NCBI GenBank assembly: GCA_035547835.1
Contig: DASZTW010000020.1
Location: forward strand, 1-64,000
Length of the DNA: 64,000 nt
Reading direction: 5' to 3'
Origin: Acidimicrobiales bacterium
GTDB lineage: Bacteria > Actinomycetota > Acidimicrobiia > Acidimicrobiales > Iamiaceae
Position numbers and translations under genes: made by a program. The first letter of the stretch is position 1; each line of letters starts with the position of its first letter. Below, in pieces: positions 34,203-42,087 of this stretch. The notes beneath the pieces were generated by a model. The model saw only the letters and a list, made by a program, of their open reading frames with translations. It ran no database searches and was not told the DNA's origin.

Positions 34203-34466
34203 CCCGACAGCTTTGCTCAGGGCACCGGGGCGGGGGTGGTCGGTCAGGGCAGCGATGGTGTGACCGGGTGCGGGTTGTCGCCGCCAGGTGGCCATCCGCA
34301 CGGCGTCGGCGACGAGCTCGGCTCCGGCGAGTACTTCGATGGACGTGCCATGACAGCAGTCTCCTTCCCCGCAGCCCGACGGCCACGGAATGGAGACTGC
34401 ACCAAACCCGGGACGACTCACCACCATGACCAACGTCACTTACACAGGCAACCTGACAGGCTCGAG

Positions 34467-34706
34467 CTAACTGAAGGCACGGTCGATCTCCTCTACCAGC
34501 TCCGCCGCCCGTAGTCGCAGTGCCGCCTCCAGTCTCGGCACCCTCTCGATCAGTTGGCTGAGAGTCCAACGCAAAGCCATCAGAATCTCTCCACTCGTTG
34601 CGCCCGCGGCGATTGCGTCGCTGATGCGACATTCCCAATTGTCATAGCCCGCATCAGCGAGGTCAGCACCGAGCGCTTGCGCGTCCGCATATAGGTTGCT
34701 GCTCAC
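34467..34706 (-). CDS. 79-residue protein, candidate immunity partner of the adjacent toxin fragment
   Basis: ATG overlaps the stop of the toxin-like frame upstream (ATGA). The protein is soluble, largely helical and acidic at the N-terminus (YADAQALGADLADAGYDNWE), with a leucine-rich C-terminal helix (QLIERVPRLEAALRLRAAEL). No family is recognised. Immediate coupling behind a toxin tip mirrors the 526-978 gene and supports an immunity role. Local GC is lower than the window average, hinting at transfer. Confidence 0.5.
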   Translation of the reverse strand: MSSNLYADAQALGADLADAGYDNWECRISDAIAAGATSGEILMALRWTLSQLIERVPRLEAALRLRAAELVEEIDRAFS

Positions 34707-35116
34707 GGCTGAAGCCCCTTCGGACCAACGTAAGAGAACCAGTCAAGATCAACGCCGCCTGGGGGCACCACAACCTCGATAGCGCCACCCCCGTTGGTGC
34801 CGACACCGGGTGCCGGGCGCGTGACGAATGGCGAGCCTTCTGGGACACGACCTTGTTCAACGAAGTCGTAGTTGTGCATGTTCTCCTCCGGGATGCCATA
34901 GCGCTCTGCGTAGCCGGGAGTCGAAGGGTGCTCCAAAGCCCAGAACTGACCCTCGGATACCTGGCTCTTGCCTAGAGTGCCCGCTCGATAGACCCGCGCA
35001 CCTCGCGCAACATCGGTTCGCGCTGCCTGCGCCCCTGCGGTCGGCGTGACGGTCGCGCGCCTCCGTCGCCGGCTCGGCCCCTTGGGCCGTGCCGTGGAGA
35101 CGATCCCCCGCCGCGG
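34703..35116 (-). pseudogene. C-terminal toxin domain remnant, 5' end lost
   Basis: The frame is open from 35116 (stop at 35117-35119) but has no ATG or GTG; the first usable codon is a TTG at 34936. The upper part reads VTPTAGAQAARTDVARGARV then YRAGTLGKSQVSEGQFWALE, and continues HPSTPGYAERYGIPEENMHN, FVTRPAPGVGTNGGGAIEVV and VPPGGVD. This looks like the C-terminal tip of a polymorphic toxin; the spacing VYR ... FWA ... IEV resembles ADP-ribosyltransferase-like folds, but I cannot confirm it. The delivery domain is gone. Confidence 0.5.
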
Positions 35117-35260
35117 CTACCGCCTCGTGCCCTGATGCGCTTGGGCCGAGCGGACGGGTGTCCTCAGCGACCCGGCGGCCGGGTGGGGCCGCTGACGGCG
35201 GCGTCTCCTCCTCGGCCCGTGGGTGGAGCCACGTCTTGCACGGCCGCTACGGGACCCCGC

Positions 35261-35353
35261 TCAAGTCCGAAGCGCCACTTTGGCCACCTTGCACGCAGCA
35301 GTGATCGGGAAGCCCTCGGCCTTCCGGGCAGCGACGCAGCGGTAGCGGGTCAC
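35261..35353 (-). pseudogene. Truncated IS3-type transposase OrfB, first ~30 codons
   Basis: A GTG overlapping the orfA stop begins VTRYRCVAARKAEGFPITAA then CKVAKVALRT and a stop. The first 25 residues match the start of IS3 OrfB integrases (R-Y-x-x-I/V-A-x-x ... P-x-x-x-x-C-x-x-L-x-V). The whole DDE catalytic domain is missing, so the element cannot move by itself. Confidence 0.65.
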
Positions 35354-35685
35354 TGTCCCGACTCCTTCACCCAAGAGGCCGTCGCTCGTTTGAGCAGATC
35401 TCGTTCCATCCGCAGCCGCGCGTTCTCCTTGCGTAACTCGGCGAGCTCTGACTTCTCCGACGTCGTCAACCCGGCACATTCGTTCCGGTCCGTGCGGGCC
35501 TGCGCCACCCAGTTCCCCAACGTGCCCTCGCCGATCCCGAGGCGACGAGCGACTTCGGCGATCTTGTTGCCATCGTCGAGCACCATCGCCACCGCGTCAT
35601 GCTTGAACTCATCGGTGAACGAGGTCGAGCCCGCGGTCGACTGGTAGACGGTGTCGTCCGCGAAGTACTCGGTGGTAGCCACCAC
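35350..35685 (-). CDS. IS3-family transposase OrfA (HTH protein)
   Basis: 111 residues from GTG. FTDEFKHDAVAMVLDDGNKI, AEVARRLGIGEGTLGNWVAQ and a leucine-zipper-like segment (ELAELRKENARLRMERDLLK) are the standard OrfA helix-turn-helix and coiled coil; it ends KRATASWVKESGQ as usual. OrfA is intact but its OrfB partner is cut short, so this is a relic insertion sequence. Confidence 0.88.
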   Translation of the reverse strand: MVATTEYFADDTVYQSTAGSTSFTDEFKHDAVAMVLDDGNKIAEVARRLGIGEGTLGNWVAQARTDRNECAGLTTSEKSELAELRKENARLRMERDLLKRATASWVKESGQ

Positions 35686-35794
35686 GTCCGCGCCGGCGCC
35701 GGTCCGATTCGCGGACCCGGTCGCGCTCAGCGTGGTCGCGGTGGTCTGGTTGCCATCCGCCCCAATCGGGCGGCTCTGCGGAGGGCGAGCCGCT

Positions 35795-36060
35795 TCACCG
35801 GCCTGCCCCCGGACCCTCGAGCAAGTTGCTCATGGTCTTGGCGAGTGCGCGATCGCTGGCCTCCAGGGCATGGGCGTAGACCTTCAAGGTCATGGCTGGA
35901 TCGGCGTGACCGAGCCGGTTCGCGACGGTCCGCACGTCGTAGCGCGACGCACGGCCATCGTCGCCGACCAGTGCCGAAGGTCATGCAGGCGCCACGACGG
36001 CTCGATCCCAGACCGCTTGCGGGCCTGGCGCCAGGTCGCCCACCGCGCGCCGACCAGCCG
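35795..36060 (-). pseudogene. Frameshifted C-terminal end of a tyrosine recombinase (integrase)
   Basis: Reading from 36060 down: RWATWRQARKRSGIEPSWRL then HDLRHWSATMAVR, which contains the HxxR box; the frame then shifts (near 35955-35965) and continues YDVRTVANRLGHADPAMTLK, VYAHALEASDRALAKTMSNL to a stop at 35795-35797. The catalytic Tyr is in KVYAH. The N-terminal half is absent. It marks a decayed prophage or integrative element. Confidence 0.75.
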
Positions 36061-36188
36061 CTATCGGTGGGCCTGCGGTGAACGACCCGGCGACGCAACG
36101 GGCGAGGGATGGGCCCGAAAATCGCCGCCAGCCGGCGCCCGGGAGGCACCGGCCGAGCGATAGAAGAAGCAGAAGCCCCAGGTCAGAG

Positions 36189-37424
36189 CTACTCGATCCG
36201 CATCCCCGAGATGGCTCGGGCGATCACCAGCTGTTGGATCTGCTCGGTGCCTTCGAAGATGTCGTAGATCTTCGAGTCGCGGTGCCAGCGCTCGACGGGG
36301 TACTCCTTGACGTAGCCGTAGCCGCCGAGGATCTGGATGGCTCGCTCGGTGACCCACACGGCCACGCGGCCGGCCTTGAGCTTCGACATCGAGCCCTCGG
36401 CGTTGACGTAGCTGCCGTTGCGGCTGAGCCATGCGGCACGGTGCACGAGCAAGCGCGCGGCGTCGATCTCGGTGGCCATGTCGGCGAGCATGAAGGCGAT
36501 GCCCTGGTTGGCGATGATCGGGCGACCGAAGGCGTGGCGCTCCTTGGCGTACTGCAGCGAGTACTCGTAGGCCGCACGGGCGATCCCGATGGCCTGCGCG
36601 CCCACCGCGGGACGGGTGGCCTCGAACGTGGCCATGGCCGGCTGCTTGCCGGAGTGCGCGGCGCTCTTGGGGTTTTCGAGCGCCTCACGGGCACGGGCGA
36701 GCTTCTCGTCGAGCTTCTCCTTGCCGCCGAGCAGGCACGCGCCCGGGACGCGCACGTCGTCGAGCACCACTTCAGCCGTGTGCGACGCCCGGATGCCGAG
36801 CTTCGAGTACTTCTGGCCCTGGCTGATGCCGGGGGTGCCGGGCGGGACGATGAAGCTGGCCTGGCCGCGTCCCTTCAGCTCCGGGTCGACCGACGCGACG
36901 ACCACGTGTACGTCGGCGATGCCGCCGTTGGTGATCCAGGACTTGGTGCCGTTGATGACCCACTCGTCTTTGGCCTCGTCGTACACGGCACGGGTCCGCA
37001 GCGACGACACGTCGGAGCCGGCGTCGGGCTCGCTCACACAGAAGGCGCCGAGCTGCACCTTGTCGGGCGTGCCATAGCACTGCGGCACCCACTCCATCAC
37101 CTGCTCGGGCGTGCCGTTGCCGGAGATGCCGGCGGCGGCGAGGCCGGAACCGAAGATGGCGAGACCGATGCCGGCGTCGCCCCAGAACAGCTCCTCGATG
37201 GCGACCGGCAACGTGAGGCCGGTGGGGTCGCCGAGCATGGCGTTGGCCATGAACTCCATGCCGTAGAGACCGATCTTGGCGGCTTCCTCGACGACGGGCC
37301 ACGGGAACTCCTCCCGCTCGTCCCAGTCGGCCGCCACGGGGCGGATCACGGTCTCCGCGAACTCGTGGATCCAGTCGCGGATCTGCACCTGGTCGTCGTT
37401 GAGCGCGAGCGAGAAGTCAGGCAT
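36189..37424 (-). CDS. Acyl-CoA dehydrogenase
   Basis: 411 residues from the ATG at 37424, which has GGAGGTG upstream. FAD/CoA segments: AFCVSEPDAGSDVSSLRTRA, WVINGTKSWITNGGIADVHV, ERHAFGRPIIANQGIAF, ILGGYGYVKEYPVERWHRD; the catalytic base is the Glu in IYDIFEGTEQIQQL. Catalyses alpha,beta-dehydrogenation of an acyl-CoA in fatty or branched-chain acid oxidation. A perfect 18-bp palindrome 29 bp upstream of the start codon suggests repressor control. Confidence 0.93.
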   Translation of the reverse strand: MPDFSLALNDDQVQIRDWIHEFAETVIRPVAADWDEREEFPWPVVEEAAKIGLYGMEFMANAMLGDPTGLTLPVAIEELFWGDAGIGLAIFGSGLAAAGISGNGTPEQVMEWVPQCYGTPDKVQLGAFCVSEPDAGSDVSSLRTRAVYDEAKDEWVINGTKSWITNGGIADVHVVVASVDPELKGRGQASFIVPPGTPGISQGQKYSKLGIRASHTAEVVLDDVRVPGACLLGGKEKLDEKLARAREALENPKSAAHSGKQPAMATFEATRPAVGAQAIGIARAAYEYSLQYAKERHAFGRPIIANQGIAFMLADMATEIDAARLLVHRAAWLSRNGSYVNAEGSMSKLKAGRVAVWVTERAIQILGGYGYVKEYPVERWHRDSKIYDIFEGTEQIQQLVIARAISGMRIE

Positions 37425-37749
37425 CGGGTTGCACCTCCGAATGGCCCCCATAAGTTACCGATCGGTAACTCACCGTACTCCGGGGCACCGCCACCAGCCA
37501 AGCCCGCGGACCCGCCCCTCGGCGAACCGCGCGCCAAGTCGGACAACCCGCCATGACCTCCTCAAACCGGACACGGAGAGCGGTCGGATGACCCGAAATC
37601 ACCACAGCAGGGGCAGGACATGGGGCCGGGGTCCCCGAAAGTGGCAGCATTCGGTGGTGCCGTCGTAGGGGCAACAACGGGACCGCCACCGGTCGGGGGA
37701 ACGGCCGGCACGACCAACCGGCACCGACCGGCAAGGAGCAGTCAGGCAC
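37425..37749. other. Divergent intergenic region (325 bp)
   Basis: Separates the acyl-CoA dehydrogenase (minus) from the sigma-like gene (plus). Besides the palindrome at 37453-37470 it shows GC-rich DNA with no convincing frame. Promoters of both genes must lie here. Confidence 0.5.
37453..37470. promoter_or_regulatory. Perfect 18-bp palindrome, TetR-type operator candidate
   Basis: AGTTACCGATCGGTAACT is its own reverse complement and lies 29 bp upstream of the acyl-CoA dehydrogenase start. Its length, AT-rich flanks and GATC centre resemble operators of TetR-family repressors of lipid genes. The regulator is not identified. Confidence 0.65.
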
Positions 37750-39510
37750 ATGGCCGACAGGACCCGCAGTCGCACTCCAGTCGAACACCTCGAGGAGCCG
37801 GAACTGCTCGAGCGGGTCGCACGCAACGACGGAGACGCCGCCAAGGAGCTGTACCGCCGTTCGGCGCCGGGCGCGTGGAGCCTCGCGTTCGTCGTCACCG
37901 GTACGGCCGACGACGCAGGCACGGCCGTCCGCGAGGGCTTCCGGAGCGCCATGCGCCAACTGCGCGGCGAGTCGCCCTCAGCCGTCCCGGCGAGCGACGC
38001 GCCCACCGTCGTGCCAGCCCCGGTCGAGGATGCGGCCGAGCCGACCACCGATGCGGTCGCCGGCGAACCCGCCGACGAGACAGACGAGCCCGCGAACTCC
38101 GACGAGCCCGCCGGCGAGACGGCCACCGACGAAGCCGAAGCGTCCGACGACGCCGCCGACCGAGCAGGAGACGCCGACGCGAGCGACGAGCCTGCGGCGG
38201 CCGTCGATGGCGGATCAGCGAGCGACACGGCCCGAGCCGATGCGGCCGGGGTGTCCGCGGTGACCCCGCCGACCTCGGAGGAAGTGACAGCCCGCGGCTT
38301 CCGGCCGCTCATGCTGCGCGCGACCCGCGCGGCGGCGCTCGAGTGCGGCGACCACCTCGACGACCACCTCGACTCGTTGATCGGGTCCGGCGCCAGCGAC
38401 GAGGTCGGCGCCGAGGTCCGGCCCAGCACCGATGCGGCTGCCTTCGCCGAGCTGCCGGAAGTGTGGCGGTCGGCGCTGTGGCTGTCCGACGTCGAGATGA
38501 TGAGCGACGAGCAGCTCGCCGCGTCACTCGACGCCACGCCCGAGCACGCCGAAGCCACAGTTGCCCGCGCCCGCGAGGCGCTGCACGAGAACGTGCAGGC
38601 GCGGCTGAGCATCGACGACCCGGAGTGCGCGCTGGTCTCGAGCCAGCTCAGCGACCTGCTCGCCGGCCACCTCGACGACCTCGGCAACGAAGCGGTGCAC
38701 GAGCACCTCGCCGGTTGCGAAGCATGCCGCGAGCGCCGTGCACGCCTGATCAGCATCGCCGATGAGTTGGGGGCGATGGTCCCGCAGCTTCCTCCCGCGC
38801 TCGAACGCGACACCCTCAACCACTGGCGCGAAGAGGTGGGGCTCCCACTGGTGCAGACCGGTCGGATCCCGATCGTCCGCAACGGGTCGAACGGCACCAC
38901 CGGTGAGCACCGCATCGCCTCGACCAAAGGCGGCGGTGCGCTTTTCGACATGCCCGAGCCGACGATGGAGCGGTGGAAGCGGACACTCGCCAAGCCGGGA
39001 CCCGTCGCCCCGTCGCGCAACCGTCGCCGGGTCGTGGCCGCGGCGGCCGCCGCGCTCGTGCTCGCCGGCGGCATCGGCGCGGCGGTGCACCGCACCCCCA
39101 GCCAGGACGTCCGCTCGGCGCTCGCCACCGACGGCGGCGCGACCGGCCAGGTGGTCGTCACCCGCTCGACCACCACCCAGCCCGCCACGACGACCACGGC
39201 TCCGGGCGCACTGGCCGGTCTGCCGAGCGGCGTCGATCTGGCGGCGCTCGAGGCTTGGCTCAACGGCCCCAGCACCTCGGTGCTGCCCGCCGGCTCCGGT
39301 CGTGCCACTCGCCAGGGCGGGACCGTGCCCGGCACCGCGGCACCCACCACCCGCGCGCCATCCACCACGGCCGCGTCGCCGAGCACCACCGCACCGGCGA
39401 CGACCACCACGAAGCCGTCGCCCCCCACGACCGCACGGCATTGCATCACGTGGCTGCTCCCGCCCGGTCCCCTCACCGGCAACGGCATCTGCGCCAAGTG
39501 GAGCTCCTGA
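37750..39510 (+). CDS. Sigma-like protein fused to ZAS zinc-finger anti-sigma and membrane domain
   Basis: 586 residues. Residues ~15-70 resemble sigma-70 region 2 (ELLERVARNDGDAAKELYRR ... REGFRSAM). Residues ~75-175 are an acidic Ala/Asp/Glu linker. Residues ~233-286 resemble sigma region 4 (FAELPEVWRSALWLSDVEMM, EAEATVARAREAL-like HTH). Residues 317-326 hold a zinc-binding anti-sigma motif (HEHLAGCEACRE: H319-x3-C323-x2-C326). One membrane helix follows (~427-447), then a Thr/Pro-rich outer region ending in two cysteines. Normally an ECF sigma factor and its anti-sigma are separate proteins. DNA-binding residues look degraded, so it could be a membrane-tethered regulator or a relic. Confidence 0.75.
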   Translation: MADRTRSRTPVEHLEEPELLERVARNDGDAAKELYRRSAPGAWSLAFVVTGTADDAGTAVREGFRSAMRQLRGESPSAVPASDAPTVVPAPVEDAAEPTTDAVAGEPADETDEPANSDEPAGETATDEAEASDDAADRAGDADASDEPAAAVDGGSASDTARADAAGVSAVTPPTSEEVTARGFRPLMLRATRAAALECGDHLDDHLDSLIGSGASDEVGAEVRPSTDAAAFAELPEVWRSALWLSDVEMMSDEQLAASLDATPEHAEATVARAREALHENVQARLSIDDPECALVSSQLSDLLAGHLDDLGNEAVHEHLAGCEACRERRARLISIADELGAMVPQLPPALERDTLNHWREEVGLPLVQTGRIPIVRNGSNGTTGEHRIASTKGGGALFDMPEPTMERWKRTLAKPGPVAPSRNRRRVVAAAAAALVLAGGIGAAVHRTPSQDVRSALATDGGATGQVVVTRSTTTQPATTTTAPGALAGLPSGVDLAALEAWLNGPSTSVLPAGSGRATRQGGTVPGTAAPTTRAPSTTAASPSTTAPATTTTKPSPPTTARHCITWLLPPGPLTGNGICAKWSS

Positions 39511-39526
39511 CCCCGAAGAAACCTCG

Positions 39527-39550
39527 TGCTGTGAGCACTTGACCACCGCA
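39527..39550. repeat. Half copy of the 47-bp palindromic element
   Basis: TGCTGTGAGCACTTGACCACC matches the left half of the elements at 19377 and 53786; the right half is replaced. It again sits between converging genes (sigma-like gene and cysS). Confidence 0.55.
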
Positions 39551-39605
39551 CAGCGGGCGAAGGACCTGCGCGGATAGGTCGCCCGAGTCGCGGGTCACCG
39601 TTCGA

Positions 39606-39628
39606 TTCGCCAGGCCGCGCCTGGCGAA
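39606..39628. terminator. Hairpin between converging genes
   Basis: TTCGCCAGG (39606-39614), loop CCGCG, CCTGGCGAA (39620-39628): a perfect 9-bp stem 96 nt after the sigma-like gene and 71 nt before the cysS stop. No T-tract. Confidence 0.6.
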
Positions 39629-39698
39629 CAGACGCCGTGTTGATGGTCGGCTCGACTATCGGCTGGCCTCCTGAGTGCTCACCGCACGAAGGGTTGGG

Positions 39699-41093
39699 TC
39701 AGGCGCGGCGGGGGGTGGCGCCGGTGGGGCCGTCTTCGATGACCCAGCCGTCGCGCGCGAGTTGATCACGGATGGCGTCGGCGGTCACGAAGTCCTTGGC
39801 CGCACGTGCCGCCTCGCGGCGGGCGAGCTGATCGGCGACCTCGGGCGGGACCGACTCGGCCGATCCCCCCAGTCGCAGGCCCACCGCCCGGCAGATCTCC
39901 TCCACCGCGCCGACCAACGGCGCTGCGCCGGCGCCGTCACCCGCGTCGAGCTCGGTGTTGGCGCGCCGGACCGTGTCGAACAGCAAGGCCATGGCCGCCG
40001 GGGTGTCGAGGTCGTCGTCCATCGCGGAGCGGAACTGATCGAGCACCTCGGCATCGGGGTCCGGACCCGACCCACCGGTCCGACGGGCATCGGCCGCTCC
40101 CGCGCCCGACCCGGCGCCGCCCGCGCGGCGGACGAGCGCGTCGAGCCGTTGCAGCGCGGCAGCAGCATCCGCGGTCGTCACCGGCGTGACGTCGATCGGC
40201 GAGCGGTAGTGCGACCGCAGCACCAACAGCCGGTAGGCACGAGGATCGACCTGCTCGATGAGGTCGACGAGGTTGGTGAAGTTGCCGAGCGACTTCGACA
40301 TCTTCTCGCCCGCCACCTCGACGAACCCGTTGTGCATCCAATGGCGTGCGAACCGGTTGCCGAGGACGACGGCTTGCGCCCGCTCGTTCTCGTGGTGCGG
40401 GAAGGCGAGGTCCTGGCCGCCGCCGTGCAGGTCGAAGCCGTCGCCGAGCAGGCCGAGGCTCATGACGACGCACTCGGTGTGCCAGCCCGGTCTGCCGTCA
40501 CCCCACGGTGACGGCCACGACGGCTCGCCCGGCTTGGCCTTCTTCCACAACGCAAAGTCGACCGGTGAGCGCTTCTCCTCGTTGGCCTCCACCCGAGCGC
40601 CGGCTCGCAGGCTGTCGATCGACTGGCGGGCCAGCAACCCGTAATCGGCGACCTTGGACGCCTCGAAGTACACGCCGTCGCTGGTCTGATACGCCACCCC
40701 TTGCGCGACGAGTCGGCCGATGAGCTCGATCATCTCGTCGACGTAGGCGGTGGCGTGCGGGTCATAGGTGGGGCGTGCCACGCCGATCGCCTCCATCACC
40801 TCCCACCACAGCTGTTCGTACTCCGTCGCGACAGCCTCCGCGGAGCGGCCTTCGTCGGCGGCGCGGGCGATGATCTTGTCGTCGATGTCGGTGATGTTCG
40901 ACGCGTACGTGACCTCGGCACCCGTCCACTCGAGGTAGCGGCGCAACACGTCGAACACGAGGGCGAAGCGCCCGTGGCCGAGGTGCGGCGGGCCGTACAC
41001 GGTGGGCCCGCACACGTACATCGACACCTTGCCGGGTTGGGCGGGCTCGAAGGGGACGACGGCCCCCTCGGCGGTGTCGAACAGGCGCAACAT
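39699..41093 (-). CDS. cysS: Cysteinyl-tRNA synthetase
   Basis: 464 residues, normal length. HIGH motif as HLGH (37-40) in CGPTVYGPPHLGHGR, zinc ligands Cys28, Cys208-region (GWHTECVV) and His233/234 (FPHHENERAQ), and KMSKS at 264-268. Charges tRNA-Cys. The shorter MshC ligase of mycothiol synthesis is a paralogue, but the full C-terminal anticodon part (ALLFDTVRRANTEL ... AIRDQLARDGWVIEDGPTG) shows this is CysRS. Confidence 0.95.
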   Translation of the reverse strand: MLRLFDTAEGAVVPFEPAQPGKVSMYVCGPTVYGPPHLGHGRFALVFDVLRRYLEWTGAEVTYASNITDIDDKIIARAADEGRSAEAVATEYEQLWWEVMEAIGVARPTYDPHATAYVDEMIELIGRLVAQGVAYQTSDGVYFEASKVADYGLLARQSIDSLRAGARVEANEEKRSPVDFALWKKAKPGEPSWPSPWGDGRPGWHTECVVMSLGLLGDGFDLHGGGQDLAFPHHENERAQAVVLGNRFARHWMHNGFVEVAGEKMSKSLGNFTNLVDLIEQVDPRAYRLLVLRSHYRSPIDVTPVTTADAAAALQRLDALVRRAGGAGSGAGAADARRTGGSGPDPDAEVLDQFRSAMDDDLDTPAAMALLFDTVRRANTELDAGDGAGAAPLVGAVEEICRAVGLRLGGSAESVPPEVADQLARREAARAAKDFVTADAIRDQLARDGWVIEDGPTGATPRRA

Positions 41094-41167
41094 GGCTGGT
41101 CACGGTAGCTGCGCCGGTCCGGGGCGATAGACAGGGTTTCGACAACCGCCGATCGAGGAGCCCTGCC

Positions 41168-41722
41168 ATGGCGACCCAACAACCCGAAGGACACCGCCGC
41201 GCCCACGACGCGTTCGCGTCGGTGTTGAGCGGTGTCCGCGACGACCAGCTCGACTCGCCCACACCGTGTTCGGAGTGGGCCGTTCGTGACCTGATCGTCC
41301 ACGTGATCGGCGGCTCCGCGCGGTTGGTGGACCAGCAAGTGGCGGCTCCCTCGACCGTCGCCGAAGCCCTGGCCAGCCACCGCGCCAGCGCCGACGCCGC
41401 CAACGCCGTGTTCGCCGACGACGGCGCGATGGAGCGGGTGTACGAGCTGCCGTTCGGCAACGTGCCGGGCACCGTGCTCGTGCACATGATGACGAGCGAC
41501 GCGCTCGCCCATGCGTGGGACTTGGCGCAGGCAACCGGCCAGGCATCCGACTTCGAGCCGGAGCTCGCCGCCGAGCTGCTCGTCGTGTCGCGCCAGATGC
41601 TGCGCCCGGAGATGCGGCGCGAAGGCGGGCCGTTCGGCCCGGAGCAGACCCCGCCGCCGGACGCACCGCCCCTCGGCGAGCTGGCGGCGTTCTTCGGGCG
41701 CCGGCCCATGCAGGCCGGCTGA
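41168..41722 (+). CDS. TIGR03086 family DinB-fold protein
   Basis: 184 residues. SPTPCSEWAVRDLIVHVIGG and LVHMMTSDALAHAWDLAQAT are typical of TIGR03086 proteins, with the histidine metal ligands in place. A paralogue of the 26711-27286 gene. Function unknown; the family includes mycothiol-linked enzymes. Divergent from cysS. Confidence 0.83.
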   Translation: MATQQPEGHRRAHDAFASVLSGVRDDQLDSPTPCSEWAVRDLIVHVIGGSARLVDQQVAAPSTVAEALASHRASADAANAVFADDGAMERVYELPFGNVPGTVLVHMMTSDALAHAWDLAQATGQASDFEPELAAELLVVSRQMLRPEMRREGGPFGPEQTPPPDAPPLGELAAFFGRRPMQAG

Positions 41723-41737
41723 CCGTCCGCCGCCCGC

Positions 41738-41998
41738 TCAACCGGAGCGGTGCACCTCGCCGTCGAACACCACTGGCGCGCGCATCAGATCGGCCAGCTC
41801 GGCAGCGAGCTCCCGCCCGCCCTCGGCATCGCCGTCGCGCCCCCACCGGGCGATGCGCGCCCGCACGCTGTCGTTGACCGCGAGACGTTCGAGCGAGAAC
41901 GGCCGCCCCCGGTACCAGACGGGATGGTCGGGGTCGGCGATCAAGTCGAACGCGGGACGGCGCAGTCGCACGTCGCGCCACACCCGTCGCCATCCCAC
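41738..41998 (-). CDS. 86-residue hypothetical protein
   Basis: Soluble, Arg-rich protein (MGWRRVWRDVRLRRPAFDLI ... AAELADLMRAPVVFDGEVHR) with no recognised family. It fills the gap between converging 41722 and divergent valS with a plausible ATG. Codon use matches neighbours. It may be a real small gene, but there is no independent support. Confidence 0.4.
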   Translation of the reverse strand: MGWRRVWRDVRLRRPAFDLIADPDHPVWYRGRPFSLERLAVNDSVRARIARWGRDGDAEGGRELAAELADLMRAPVVFDGEVHRSG

Positions 41999-42087
41999 GC
42001 CGAAACCGTAGGTCGGGAGTGACGGGCGAACTGCCGCGGCGCTCTGGTTCGTGAGCGCACAAACAGAGCCGGTACCGTTTGCCCATC

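Noticed and set aside
42000-42087. T-box or other leader upstream of valS
   Set aside because: Only ~90 bp with no recognisable T-box sequence, specifier stem or attenuator.
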